64,000 nt of DNA from positions 28,734 through 92,733 of the forward strand of contig JASMDC010000012.1 of the NCBI GenBank assembly GCA_030753015.1, given 5' to 3'. A program made the translations under genes and the position numbers. The notes under the pieces are model-generated. The model had not been told where the DNA came from and ran no database searches. It saw nothing but the letters and a program-made list of their open reading frames with translations. Source of the DNA: Candidatus Undinarchaeales archaeon. Its GTDB lineage: Archaea > SpSt-1190 > JASMDC01. How positions within the stretch are numbered: the stretch's first letter is position 1; each line of letters starts with the position of its first letter. Positions 33,777 to 42,859 of the stretch are shown piece by piece.

Positions 33777-34604
33777 ATGGCCCATTGTGCCGAGTGCGGC
33801 AAGGACGTCACCATGCCCTACAGGTGCAAGTTCTGCAGCCAGCATTTCTGCGATGACCACCGACTGCCCGAGAACCACAGCTGCTCGGGATTGGAGGAGT
33901 ACAAACGCAAACGTCGTGAGGGCCGCACAGATCCTGTAAAGGCCCGAAAAACGAGAGAGGAGCACGAGTCGCATATCATCTACACACCTTCACGGGTGCG
34001 GCATGAGGTCGTGATCGGGCCACCGGATGCCTTCCGTGTGACGAACCGGGCCCTCGTCCCTAAGATCGTTGGGTTGTGCGTGGCAGTGTACATACTTCAG
34101 TTCTATATTCTGGGTCCAGGGTTCACCAAAGCCTTCATGCTCTATCCCATTTATGCGTTCTCGCGACCTTGGACACTGGTCACGCACATGCTACTTCACG
34201 CGAATATAAGTCATTTATTCTTCAACATGTGGATCCTGTACCTCTTCGGCAACCGCCTGGAACAGGACATAGGGAGCGAGACCTTCATCACCATCTTCCT
34301 TCTTGCGGGTCTCTCTGGTGGACTGGCCTATGTGGTATTGAACCCGGGTTCACCCATGCCCGCCCTAGGGGCGAGCGGTGCGATCTATGGTGTGTTCGGC
34401 TGTCTTGCGATCCTGCGGCCGAACCTCACGGTGCTCATCCAGTTCCTCATACCCATGCGGCTCATCCACGCGGCCTTTCTTTACGCAGCCATCGACCTGA
34501 TGCAGTTCGGAGCCGCGGACAACGTGGGCCACGCAGCCCATCTGGCAGGTATCTTGGTGGGCTTTGCGGCAGGTAAGTACCTGCATGACCATGGTGTGCA
34601 CTGA
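33777..34604 (+). CDS. AN1 zinc finger-rhomboid protease fusion
   Basis: 275 aa; TATA-like CCTTTTAATATCC about 25 nt upstream. Residues 3-45 are an AN1-type finger (CAECGKDVTMPYRCKFCSQHFCDDHRLPENHSC). Six membrane helices follow, with the rhomboid block HMLLHANISHLFFNMWILYL, the catalytic Ser in LGASGAIYG and the catalytic His in NVGHAAHLAG. It should be an active intramembrane serine protease with a cytoplasmic zinc-binding head. AN1-rhomboid fusions are known in archaea; substrates are not. Confidence 0.93.
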   Translation: MAHCAECGKDVTMPYRCKFCSQHFCDDHRLPENHSCSGLEEYKRKRREGRTDPVKARKTREEHESHIIYTPSRVRHEVVIGPPDAFRVTNRALVPKIVGLCVAVYILQFYILGPGFTKAFMLYPIYAFSRPWTLVTHMLLHANISHLFFNMWILYLFGNRLEQDIGSETFITIFLLAGLSGGLAYVVLNPGSPMPALGASGAIYGVFGCLAILRPNLTVLIQFLIPMRLIHAAFLYAAIDLMQFGAADNVGHAAHLAGILVGFAAGKYLHDHGVH

Positions 34605-34682
34605 ACTGACCGCCCACTGCGTCGTTGGGCGTGGACCCTAAGAAAATCCTACTCTATATAAAGCGAGAAAACAAAGAGTGTA

Positions 34683-35804
34683 ATGGGCACGATGGCCAAG
34701 GACGATGTGGGGAAGGAAACGTCATCTGAAGGGCCAAAGGACGATGCGGCCCGTAAGGATGAGGCTCCACCTAAGGCAACTGGTAAGAAGAAGAGCTCAT
34801 CCAAAGACGAGACCCCCCCCTCCAAGAAAGATGGTAGTGAACCCGCGGATGAAGCCCTCGATACGGAGGGTAAGGGAACAGCTCCGCCACCGGTGACCTG
34901 GGGGCAGTGGTTCCATGCCGAGCTCCTCGACTTGGAAAAGACCGTTGCTGCGCTCCTGGTGACCGCCCTCGTGGTCGTCGCGTTCAATAGCCTCGGCGGT
35001 ATATCAAAGTCATCTTCCGAAGTGATGATGACGGACCATGTGACGTCTGATTATGTCGCCGAACCGCCCCCGCCTCCCGAACCGACGGCCGATCTTAGTG
35101 TTAAGGGTCGTATGGGACCTGCTCCGACGATGGCTACACAGCGCGAGGGAGGAGGCACGGAGGGCACAGCTGACACGGGCTCCGAGACGGCAGGACCCGA
35201 TCCTATCCTCGACTTGGCCATTGAAGGACGCGAAACAGACCCGGCGCCGGTCAAGGACGAGGACACCTCCGACTATGAAGATATCGGAGGCGGCCCTGGA
35301 GGCGACGGGACGGGAGCGAGTGCAGCCATGGGATCCGCATTGGGCCGAGGTAACACCGCCCCCCCTAGCCCCCTGGAGCCTGATGCTGACGCTGCCTCTC
35401 CTGCTTTGCAGGAACCTGATGTTGGGCTGGGCGAGCCGAACTCCAAACGGCTGGACCAGGATGCTGCTACCGCACCGGACAAGGAAAAGAATAGCAGTGG
35501 CGTTTCGAACACCCTCCGCAACATGCTCGACCTCAAGGACATAGCGGAGATCTTCATCATCGTGCGCGCCTTCTTCCTCCTGAACGTCCGCCGGTTCCTG
35601 TGGACACAGCCCGCGTCCCCTTACCCCATGTCATATGCGGGCGCCCCTGGCTATCCTCAACAAGGGTACGGGTACCAGCAGTATGGCGCCCAGGGAGGCT
35701 ACCAGGATCAAGCGGCCATGTACCAGGGGCAGAGCTACCCACAGCAGCAAGCCTATCAGGGCCAAAGCAATCCTGCCCAACAACGCCCTTACCGCCAGTA
35801 TTGA
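34683..35804 (+). CDS. membrane protein with disordered region and prion-like Tyr/Gln tail
   Basis: 373 aa; TATA-like CTATATAAAG about 30 nt before the ATG (an in-frame ATG at 34692 is possible). Residues 1-65 are Lys/Glu-rich, then one membrane helix (TVAALLVTALVVVAFNSLGG). About 190 acidic, Pro/Gly-rich residues precede a second amphipathic or membrane segment (IAEIFIIVRAFFLLNVRRFLW). The last ~55 residues are low-complexity Tyr/Gln/Gly/Pro (PGYPQQGYGYQQYG). No family is recognised. The tail composition resembles phase-separating proteins. Confidence 0.65.
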   Translation: MGTMAKDDVGKETSSEGPKDDAARKDEAPPKATGKKKSSSKDETPPSKKDGSEPADEALDTEGKGTAPPPVTWGQWFHAELLDLEKTVAALLVTALVVVAFNSLGGISKSSSEVMMTDHVTSDYVAEPPPPPEPTADLSVKGRMGPAPTMATQREGGGTEGTADTGSETAGPDPILDLAIEGRETDPAPVKDEDTSDYEDIGGGPGGDGTGASAAMGSALGRGNTAPPSPLEPDADAASPALQEPDVGLGEPNSKRLDQDAATAPDKEKNSSGVSNTLRNMLDLKDIAEIFIIVRAFFLLNVRRFLWTQPASPYPMSYAGAPGYPQQGYGYQQYGAQGGYQDQAAMYQGQSYPQQQAYQGQSNPAQQRPYRQY

Positions 35805-35850
35805 TCGCTGAGCGATAGGTTCTTAAACGGCTGGCGACATCCTCTTTTCG

Positions 35851-36276
35851 ATGGAGGTCGCCCTCTCCGCCATGGACGTCGCCCGCGCGTTCCACGTGGT
35901 CTTCCTTGCCGGCGTCGCCGTTGGGCTCGTGGCCGTGCTCGTTGCAGAGCTCATCCCGGCCGTGTACGATCCCGTCGTCTCCCCTACCCTATTCGTCCTG
36001 GGAGCGATAGCCCTATCGTTCCCACCCTTGATCATCTACTTCCTTATGCGTGGGCTCGCACGGAACCTCTTGATGGTGAACACCTACGTCCTCATCTCGT
36101 TCTTCTTCTCACGGCTACGACTGGCCATCGCGTTCATTATTGGGACGACCGTGGCGACCATCGTGCTCTGTGTCCTCTACCCCCAGCAGGGACTGCCCTA
36201 CGCGCTATTCGGTGCGGGTGTGGGAATCATCGGTACGCTGACGCTACTCTGGAACGAGATGGTCTCTCCGGAGTGA
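35851..36276 (+). CDS. four-helix integral membrane protein, unknown
   Basis: 141 aa; TATA-like TTCTTAAACG about 25 nt before the ATG, so probably leaderless. Four hydrophobic segments are visible: VVFLAGVAVGLVAVLVAEL, TLFVLGAIALSFPPLIIYFL, LAIAFIIGTTVATIVLCVL and ALFGAGVGIIGTLTLLW. No soluble domain or known motif. It converges on the ABC ATPase gene. Confidence 0.65.
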   Translation: MEVALSAMDVARAFHVVFLAGVAVGLVAVLVAELIPAVYDPVVSPTLFVLGAIALSFPPLIIYFLMRGLARNLLMVNTYVLISFFFSRLRLAIAFIIGTTVATIVLCVLYPQQGLPYALFGAGVGIIGTLTLLWNEMVSPE

Positions 36277-36284
36277 GCTTGTCG

Positions 36285-37181
36285 TCACTCCTTCCGGTCG
36301 AGGACATAGTGCGTGAACACGCGCTCGAGAGACGGGTAGAGCAGACGGGTCTCCACGATCTGTGCCTTCGCCTTCTTCACGGCCTTCCGTACGTCCTCCT
36401 CCTCTCCCCGGAGTACCCGTACGGCGAAGTCACGGGGGCCCACCCGACGAGCCCCCTTCAGGTCCGGGACCTCGCCACGAAAGGTGACCTCCACTCGCTG
36501 ATCCTTCTCGATACGACGCTTGAGCTCGCCCGGAGCACCTGTCACGAGTACGCGACCGTCATCGATGATGGCCACCCGGTCGCACAGCTTGTCGGCCTCC
36601 GTGAGGTCGTGCGTGCAGAGGAGGATGGTCTTCCCTTCGGACTGCAGGTCCACGACCAGCTCGTGCATGGTGGCCCGAGTGAGTGGGTCAAGACCGGTGG
36701 TTGGCTCGTCGAGGAAGAGGATATGGGGATCATTGATCACGGCTCGCGCGAGGGCGACACGACGGGCCATGCCCTTGGATAGGATCGAGATCCGGCTGTC
36801 CATGAGCTCTTCCAGCCTGAAGCGTTCGGAAAGCATGTCCAAGCGTGCCTCGACATCGATGGGATAGAAACCGCCCATGAACCGCAGGAACTCGCCGGCG
36901 GTCATGGCGCCGTACATCGCCGTCACCTCAGGGAGATAACCGATGCGCTCCTTCACACGGATCGGTTCATCAGTCACGTCGATGCCGTCAACGAACGCCG
37001 CGCCCGATGTGGGTAAGATGAGGCCAGTGAGTATCTTGATGAGGGTCGTCTTGCCAGCACCATTGGGCCCCAGGAGGCCCACTACCTCGCCCTTCTCAAC
37101 CGACAAGGACACACCTCGGAGCGCATTGGTCGCTCCGTACGTCCTCACAAGCTCCGTGGTCTTGATCGCGGGTTCCGCCAT
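36285..37181 (-). CDS. ABC-2 type transporter ATP-binding protein
   Basis: 298 aa from MAEPAIKTTELVRTYGATNA. The longer frame up to 37805 is rejected because it lies antisense to the permease gene and passes over the divergent promoter. Motifs are Walker A GPNGAGKTTLIKIL, signature LSKGMARRVALARAV, Walker B HILFLDEPTTGLDP and switch HDLTEADKL. It is of the CcmA/NatA type. It is divergent from two permease genes with which it most likely forms an exporter. Confidence 0.93.
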   Translation of the reverse strand: MAEPAIKTTELVRTYGATNALRGVSLSVEKGEVVGLLGPNGAGKTTLIKILTGLILPTSGAAFVDGIDVTDEPIRVKERIGYLPEVTAMYGAMTAGEFLRFMGGFYPIDVEARLDMLSERFRLEELMDSRISILSKGMARRVALARAVINDPHILFLDEPTTGLDPLTRATMHELVVDLQSEGKTILLCTHDLTEADKLCDRVAIIDDGRVLVTGAPGELKRRIEKDQRVEVTFRGEVPDLKGARRVGPRDFAVRVLRGEEEDVRKAVKKAKAQIVETRLLYPSLERVFTHYVLDRKE

Positions 37182-37203
37182 CCTGAGACGGTAATTTGTT
37201 GAA

Positions 37204-37214
37204 GATTTATATCG
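37204..37214. promoter_or_regulatory. divergent TATA region between ABC ATPase and permease genes
   Basis: GATTTATATCG reads as a TATA box rightward (ATTTATATC) and leftward (GATATAAATC). It lies 22 nt before the rightward GTG at 37236 and 23 nt before the leftward ATG at 37181, so both starts fit leaderless or nearly leaderless transcripts and both halves of the transporter would be expressed together. Confidence 0.55.
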
Positions 37215-37235
37215 CTTTTGCACTGAATCCTCTCT

Positions 37236-39047
37236 GTGAGAGCCAGCCAAGTGGCGCGCATGGAGTTCTCCCTCCTCCGAGGTGAGGGCCCACTCTTCAT
37301 CAGCGTGATTGTGCTCCCCCTGGCAGCCTTCCTGCTGTACAGCGCGTTCCAGACGGTGCTCCTCTCGGAGGAACACCTCCAGGTATCGGCAGCCTTCAAG
37401 GGATTCATCCCCGTGGCTGTGTACTCGAACAACGATAATATAGTCATTCAAGCGCTCACGAACTTCACACGGTTCGAGCTGGTTCGCGCCCGCGATCCGG
37501 ACGATGCACTTGCCATGGTCACGCGTCGTCAAGTGTGCATGGCCGTGGTGTTGAAGGACTTCTACGTGGCCGTCAACCACACAGGGACCGTCCTGATCTA
37601 CACCGACATGACCAATCCCAAGACCAAACTGGCATTGCGCGATCTCGTTGACATAGTCAGGACCATCGCTCGTCCGGTGGTCAGGGAGAACCTGAGGTTC
37701 GCTGTGGAGGTAGAGGCGCCCATCGCTATAGAGACGGTGTACCCCGACGATTATGCGGATGCCCGGGACCGTCCGCTCACTACCGGGGACACTACTGAGG
37801 AGCAAGGGTTGACCGATACTGGGACGGGGGCGGATGAGGCCGAGAACGAGGGCAGGCTCGCTGAGCAGTCCATCCCGCTCAATGTAATCTTCGTGATCTC
37901 CGCGTTCCTCGTCGGTGCCTTTCTTATCAGCGGCATGTGCGCCATGTCCCTGGCCAACGAACGTGTGCGTCGCCAGGGTGAGTTCCTTTTCTCGGCTCCC
38001 ATGGAGGCCAGCGAGGTGCTTCTGGGAAAGGTAGCGCCCTACGCTGGGCTCATCATCTACATGATGGTCGCCGTGTCCGGCTACTTGGCATGGTCCGGAT
38101 TGATATCTAATCCAGTTCTCTCATTCCCCCTTCTGGGGGTGGTCGGTGCGTTACCGCTGGCCATTGCCTGTCTCATCGGGACCGTTGCCGCTTCGTTCCA
38201 CCAGCTGACCTTCCTCCTGACCTTCTCGTACTTCCTTCTATTCCTGGTGTTCGTGCTCCCGGCGTTGCTGGTGAAGCTCACACTTGCATCCTTCGTCTCC
38301 CCTGTGACCGTGCTCATCCTCCTTGCGCTCAAGGCACCGCTGATACCGGTGCGAGTGGCGATCTCTCTGACACCTTCCCTCGTCATCATACTTGTCACCA
38401 TGGCGGCCACTCGGGTGCTCTTCACGGCCGAAAACCTTCTGTATGAAGCGCCATCCCTATTGACCGTTGTCCTCTCCCTGGCCGACGCCGTCCTTGCCCA
38501 TTTCCGGGGATGGTTCGGGGAGGTGATCGTGTTCCCCTTCATTGTTGCGGTGGCCGTGTTCCCACTGGCTTTCATCGTCGAGCTCGTTTCCCTATTCATC
38601 CTATTCTCGCTCTTCTCATCCCTTACGACCTTCACACTCATACTCACCGTACCCGTGTGGGCCCTTGCCGAAGAGGTGGCCAAGTCGGCAGGAGTGTTCA
38701 TATTGGCCTATAGGAGACCTGAGGTCCGATCGCCCCTTGCCTTCGCGGCGATGGGCGCTGCCGCGGGATTGGGCTTCTTCGCAGCGGAGAAAACACTGAA
38801 CATCCTCCTCTTGGCCAACGCCGTCACCTTGGACCGCTACCTACTGGGTATCGTGCTCGTAGCCACGACCATATCGGCGGCCATACAGGCAGGCTGCTCG
38901 GCCATCTATGGGCTCGGAATCTACTTCCTCGTACGAAGACGTAACGCGATAGCGTTCGCAGCATTATTCTTCCTTGCGGTCGCTCTCCATTTTGTCGCTG
39001 ACGTGATCATCATCTCTCGCTCGCTGGGGGTGATGGGATGGGGCTGA
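37236..39047 (+). CDS. ABC-2 permease fused to a PrsW-like intramembrane protease domain
   Basis: 603 aa from GTG. The first ~370 residues resemble NatB-type ABC-2 permeases: one N-terminal helix, a large outside domain (residues ~45-205), then SIPLNVIFVISAFLVGAFLI with NERVRRQGEFLFSAPMEASEV and further helices. The last ~180 residues carry motifs like PrsW/CPBP-type proteases: VWALAEEVAKSAGVF (EE..K), AAAGLGFFAAEKTLNI (F..E) and ALHFVADVII (His). The join is in one open frame with no sign of frameshift. A second ABC-2 permease follows, overlapping by 10 nt. Confidence 0.82.
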   Translation: MRASQVARMEFSLLRGEGPLFISVIVLPLAAFLLYSAFQTVLLSEEHLQVSAAFKGFIPVAVYSNNDNIVIQALTNFTRFELVRARDPDDALAMVTRRQVCMAVVLKDFYVAVNHTGTVLIYTDMTNPKTKLALRDLVDIVRTIARPVVRENLRFAVEVEAPIAIETVYPDDYADARDRPLTTGDTTEEQGLTDTGTGADEAENEGRLAEQSIPLNVIFVISAFLVGAFLISGMCAMSLANERVRRQGEFLFSAPMEASEVLLGKVAPYAGLIIYMMVAVSGYLAWSGLISNPVLSFPLLGVVGALPLAIACLIGTVAASFHQLTFLLTFSYFLLFLVFVLPALLVKLTLASFVSPVTVLILLALKAPLIPVRVAISLTPSLVIILVTMAATRVLFTAENLLYEAPSLLTVVLSLADAVLAHFRGWFGEVIVFPFIVAVAVFPLAFIVELVSLFILFSLFSSLTTFTLILTVPVWALAEEVAKSAGVFILAYRRPEVRSPLAFAAMGAAAGLGFFAAEKTLNILLLANAVTLDRYLLGIVLVATTISAAIQAGCSAIYGLGIYFLVRRRNAIAFAALFFLAVALHFVADVIIISRSLGVMGWG

Positions 39048-40210
39048 CATTGCGTCATACCGGCCGCATGGTCAAGCATGAGCTGGCCGCCCTACTCAGG
39101 GAGCGCACCTATGTGCTCATGGTGCTGGTCCAGCTACTCATGGTGTGCTCGGCCCTGTTCTTTGCTGTCGGGTACTCGGTCATATTCTCCTCATTATCGG
39201 GCCAGCCTCAGGTCTTTCCCGACCAGACACTGGCCATCGGCTTCTATTCTACCGATTACTACAACGAGGTCCTCGATGTGCTCAGCACACAGAAGGAGCT
39301 GCGGGTCATCAAGATGCCGAGTGAAGCGGTCACACTGAAGGCGGTGCGGGATGGCAATCTCGTGGGCGCTGTCATCGTCCGCGACGAATTCCGCTATGCA
39401 TACCAGAGCGGGGACCGGATGCGGGTCTTCTGGGTGACGGAGCCCGGGAACCTCCTCGGCGCCTATGCCTCGCGCTCCGTAGCAGATGTACTGACCGAGT
39501 ACGGACGGACGATCGGTCGGGACAGAGCAGGGAAGCAAGGGCTCGTGTACGATCCCATCCTAGTTGCCGAACTGGAGGACAGTACCAACGTAAAACCAGA
39601 ACCCATCTACCCGAATCCTGCGCTCGGCTCCGGAGGCGTGATGCAGGGTGCCTTCGAGATAACCTATACTCTGGTCATCCCTCTCCTCCTTCTTTTTTCC
39701 CTGATGATCGCCACATCGGTCGTCATGGATTCCATCACCGAGGAGCTTGAGAGCGGCACCCTAACCAATGTATTGGTAAGCCCGGTGTCAACCCACGCCA
39801 TCGTGCTGGGAAAAACAATGCCCATCATCCTCCTCACCCTCTTCCAGATCCTGGTGTGGACCGCGATCCTCCGTCTCCAGGGCATCATGGTGGAGAACGT
39901 GTTGGTGGTGTTCCTTTACCTTGTCCTTGTGCTGCTCGTGTTCACAGGGATGGGCGTCATGGCCGCGGCCGTTACTAAGCGACGCCGATCGTCCCACGCG
40001 ATCTATTCGCTCTTCCTCTTAGTATTTGTGTACTACACCTTCGTAGGGGGGAGCTACGCGGAGTACTCTCCGGCCAACGTCATCACCGCGATAATATCAA
40101 ATCCCGTGGTGCTCCCTGCGGTATGGGGGCGTATCGCCCTCATGGCCGCGCTCGCAGTGGTCGTGTACGGAGGGAGCTTCCCGATCTTTCGGCGGTCGGT
40201 GATAAACTAG
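39038..40210 (+). CDS. ABC-2 type permease
   Basis: 390 aa, overlapping the fused permease gene. It has an N-terminal helix (YVLMVLVQLLMVCSALFFAVG), an extracytoplasmic domain (~residues 55-205) and a C-terminal five- or six-helix ABC-2 domain containing ITEELESGTLTNVLVSPVS and ILGK-like VLGKTMPIILLTL. It probably pairs with the upstream permease and the divergent ATPase. The substrate is unknown. Confidence 0.9.
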   Translation: MGLTLRHTGRMVKHELAALLRERTYVLMVLVQLLMVCSALFFAVGYSVIFSSLSGQPQVFPDQTLAIGFYSTDYYNEVLDVLSTQKELRVIKMPSEAVTLKAVRDGNLVGAVIVRDEFRYAYQSGDRMRVFWVTEPGNLLGAYASRSVADVLTEYGRTIGRDRAGKQGLVYDPILVAELEDSTNVKPEPIYPNPALGSGGVMQGAFEITYTLVIPLLLLFSLMIATSVVMDSITEELESGTLTNVLVSPVSTHAIVLGKTMPIILLTLFQILVWTAILRLQGIMVENVLVVFLYLVLVLLVFTGMGVMAAAVTKRRRSSHAIYSLFLLVFVYYTFVGGSYAEYSPANVITAIISNPVVLPAVWGRIALMAALAVVVYGGSFPIFRRSVIN

Positions 40211-40211
40211 A

Positions 40212-40442
40212 CTAGTTCTTACGCTGCATGTCCGGGTCCCCCGCCTCCTCGGCGGCAGCCACGACCCGGTCCTGGTAGGCCTTGACCAAGAGCAGGAGCA
40301 TACCCAACATCATGGCCCAATAGCCGAGGCTTATTCCCAGAGGTACCTCCTTGTCCTCCAGCATCATGAACATCGGACCCACGGTGAGGACCACCAGCCC
40401 GATTAGGAATAGCCCGATACCTAGAGTTTTCAGTATGTCCAT
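40212..40442 (-). CDS. small two-helix membrane protein
   Basis: 76 aa from the ATG that follows GGAGGTGA; the in-frame GTG at 40451 lies inside that site. Two hydrophobic segments (LGIGLFLIGLVVLTVGPMFMM and ISLGYWAMMLGMLLLLVKAY) and a charged tail. It is 24 nt after the YbjQ-like gene in the same direction. No family is recognised. Confidence 0.65.
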   Translation of the reverse strand: MDILKTLGIGLFLIGLVVLTVGPMFMMLEDKEVPLGISLGYWAMMLGMLLLLVKAYQDRVVAAAEEAGDPDMQRKN

Positions 40443-40466
40443 GAGATTCACCTCCAGGATAATTCT

Positions 40467-40787
40467 CTAGCGAATCGTCACGGCGGTGCCGTAGGCCAGC
40501 ATCTCGGCGGCGCCTGCAGCGACCATACTGGTGGTGAAGCGCACGTTCACGACGGCGTTGGCGCCAAGCCGCTCTGCGTCCTCGAGCATGCGCTTGAGGG
40601 CCTGTTCCCGCGTCTCGGCCAGCATCTCCGTGTACTCGGTCATCTCGCCACCAACGATGTTGCGTAGGCCGGCCATGATGTCTTTGCCAATCCACTTGGC
40701 CCGGATGGTCGATCCGCGGACCAGACCAAGTACCTCGGTAATCTCCTTTCCAGGTATAGTCTCAGTATTTACGACTTGTATATTCAT
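40467..40787 (-). CDS. YbjQ/DUF74 family protein
   Basis: 106 aa from MNIQVVNTETIPGKEITEVL, with AAGGAGG nine bases upstream. Family features are LGLVRGSTIRAKWIGKDI, the ARELA-like helix QALKRMLEDAERLGANAVVNVRF and the final AYGTAVTI. The family forms pentameric rings and is often labelled heavy-metal binding by homology, without clear proof. The start lies inside the end of the upstream regulator gene in another frame. Confidence 0.92.
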   Translation of the reverse strand: MNIQVVNTETIPGKEITEVLGLVRGSTIRAKWIGKDIMAGLRNIVGGEMTEYTEMLAETREQALKRMLEDAERLGANAVVNVRFTTSMVAAGAAEMLAYGTAVTIR

Positions 40788-41301
40788 CGTCATCATCCTC
40801 CTTCTCAGCGTTCTTACGGTCCCTCATGGCCGCAACGAGCAGTATTACCACACCCAGGACAATTGCAGTAACCCCGAGACCGATGACCGCAGGGGTGTCC
40901 TCGGCGAACAGAGCGACCGTGAGGAACATGTAAAGTGGATAGGCAAGAAGCATGAGCATCCCTCCACCGAACAGCACAAGTCCTGCCCGCTGGATGGGAT
41001 CGGCCGGGGGCGAACTCCGGCCTCCCGATGTCGCGCTTGTGACGGTGAGTCGCTTCCCCGTGTCCAGGTAGGCGAGCACGTCGGCAGCCCTCACACCCTC
41101 GTCCGTCAGCTCGTAGCGCTTCTTGTCATCCTGATCGAGGAGCGTTCGCATCTTTTTCAGGTGGAACGAGAGCTTCGAGGTCTCGATGTCTGCATGGCGC
41201 AGCAGGGTGGAGAACGACACGGGGCCGTGCTCTGAGATGAAGCGAAGGAGCTTACATCGTAGTGGATTGTCCAGCGCCGCGAGCACCTCGTCGGTTCCCA
41301 T
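40762..41301 (-). CDS. ArsR-like winged-helix regulator with two membrane helices
   Basis: 179 aa; TATA-like GATTTAAAC about 26 nt upstream suggests a leaderless start. The N-terminal winged helix has NPLRCKLLRFISEHGPVSF, DIETSKLSFHLKKM and the wing DDKKRYELTDEG. A Ser/Pro linker leads to two helices (AGLVLFGGGMLMLLAYPLYMFL and AVIGLGVTAIVLGVVILLVAAM) and an acidic tail. It is the second membrane-bound HTH protein in the window and heads a three-gene operon with YbjQ. Confidence 0.82.
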   Translation of the reverse strand: MGTDEVLAALDNPLRCKLLRFISEHGPVSFSTLLRHADIETSKLSFHLKKMRTLLDQDDKKRYELTDEGVRAADVLAYLDTGKRLTVTSATSGGRSSPPADPIQRAGLVLFGGGMLMLLAYPLYMFLTVALFAEDTPAVIGLGVTAIVLGVVILLVAAMRDRKNAEKEDDDDEYTSRKY

Positions 41302-41413
41302 GTACCTACTCTATGGTCCTCCCGGTTTAAATCCACATATGCCTGAAAGAACCGACCGTGCCAGGTCAATAAAAGTTGACAAAGGGCTTTCATTACTGCG
41401 TTATACTGGTAAA

Positions 41414-42859
41414 TTACGATAGAACTGAGTCTCCTGCACGTCGCAGACGTTCAGCACCGAGGAGCTTCTCGAGAGCGTCACGAGTGAGCTTGGGATCCGA
41501 CTTACCACCGGAAGTCTTCATCACCATCCCGACAAGGAAGTTCAGGGAGTTGACCTTACCGTCAAGGTAGTCGTCCACGGCCTTCGGGTGATCCTCTATG
41601 ACCTGCCGGGCCATACGGGTGAGCTCGTCCTCGCCAGCGATACGACCGAGACCCAATCGGCCGATGAGCTGGCGGATGGAGCGCGGCTCTGCAGCCAGCC
41701 ACTCAAAGAGCCGACGAGCGGTGAGGTCGGTGATAGTGCCGTCGCGGAAGAGCTTGAGCACCTCCACGATCTCGTCCGCCGTTATGGTAGTCTCACTCAG
41801 ACGCAGGTTGTTGTAGTTGAGCACGCGCCGCAGCTCGTCCTTGAGCCAGGCAGCGGCGGTGACCGGATCGGTCCGTTTAGCGACCTTCTCGAACAGGTCC
41901 GCAACCTCCAGGTCGAGGACCAGGACCGAGGAGGTGTACGGATCCAGGCCGTACCGCTTGACGAAACGCGCCTCCTTCTCGGTGGGACGCTCGGGGAGGC
42001 CTTCCTCTAGCCGCGTTACGAGGGCGTTGTCGATGACCAGGGGTGGGACATCCGGATCGGGGATGAAGCGGTAATCGGCGGCCCCCTCCTTCTTACGTAG
42101 AGGGATGGTGATCATCTTCGCCTCGTCCCAGTGGCGGGTCTCTCGCACAACGCGCTTACCGAACCGCTGGAACCGGCGGTGGCGTCGGATCTCGCTGTCC
42201 AGGGCACGGTACACACCCTTGAAGGAGTTGATGTTCTTCACCTCGACGCGGGTCCCCTCGCCCACTGAGACGTTCGCGTCACAACGCATACTCCCCGGCT
42301 CGTCACGGGCGACGCCCAGGTAGCTCAGGGCCAGGGAGAGGGCGCGGAGGAAGTCACGGGCCTCCTGTGGTGTGCTCATGTCCGGCTCGGTGACGATCTC
42401 TACAAGCGGAATACCAGAGCGGTTATAGTCCACCTGGCCGTCCCGAAGCTCGTATCGACCGGGATCCTCCTCGAGGTGGACCTCACGGATGCGAATCGAT
42501 GCGAACCTGCCGTCCACTCCCACGGGGAGGGATGTGCGCTGATAGTTGGAGGGAAGATCCGGATAGAAGTAATGCTTGCGCAGCATTCGGACCTCCTCGC
42601 CCTTGATCACACGGCAGCCTATGAATAGGGCGATACGAACGATCGCGTCCAGGGCCGTGGCGTTAAGACCGTTCGGCTTTGAGCCGGGTTGTGCCGTGCA
42701 TACGGGACAGATGTTGGAATTGGGCTCGGCGTCTCGATAGTCGGTGGGACAAGTACAGAATAGCTTGGTATTGGTCTTGAGCTGGACGTGGACCTCCAGA
42801 CCTATGCGGACCCGTTCCAGGGGTTCCTTTCCCGCGCCCTTGACCTTCTCGTCGCTCAT
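41414..42859 (-). CDS. gatB: Asp/Glu-tRNA amidotransferase subunit B
   Basis: 481 aa. GatB signature blocks: RIGLEVHVQLKTNTKLFC, the zinc cysteines CTCP and ICPVC, RKHYFYPDLPSNYQRTSLP, GIPLVEIVTEPDMS and SMRCDANVSV. The C-terminal YqeY-like domain ends with a typical NFLVGMVMKTSGGKSDP. The ATG overlaps the gatA stop (ATGA). With GatA and GatC it converts mischarged Asp-tRNA-Asn (or Glu-tRNA-Gln) to the amide form. Confidence 0.97.
   Translation of the reverse strand: MSDEKVKGAGKEPLERVRIGLEVHVQLKTNTKLFCTCPTDYRDAEPNSNICPVCTAQPGSKPNGLNATALDAIVRIALFIGCRVIKGEEVRMLRKHYFYPDLPSNYQRTSLPVGVDGRFASIRIREVHLEEDPGRYELRDGQVDYNRSGIPLVEIVTEPDMSTPQEARDFLRALSLALSYLGVARDEPGSMRCDANVSVGEGTRVEVKNINSFKGVYRALDSEIRRHRRFQRFGKRVVRETRHWDEAKMITIPLRKKEGAADYRFIPDPDVPPLVIDNALVTRLEEGLPERPTEKEARFVKRYGLDPYTSSVLVLDLEVADLFEKVAKRTDPVTAAAWLKDELRRVLNYNNLRLSETTITADEIVEVLKLFRDGTITDLTARRLFEWLAAEPRSIRQLIGRLGLGRIAGEDELTRMARQVIEDHPKAVDDYLDGKVNSLNFLVGMVMKTSGGKSDPKLTRDALEKLLGAERLRRAGDSVLS

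Noticed and set aside
37182..37805. N-terminal extension of the ABC ATPase frame
   Set aside because: It crosses the divergent TATA region and is antisense to the permease; ABC homology starts at the ATG at 37181.
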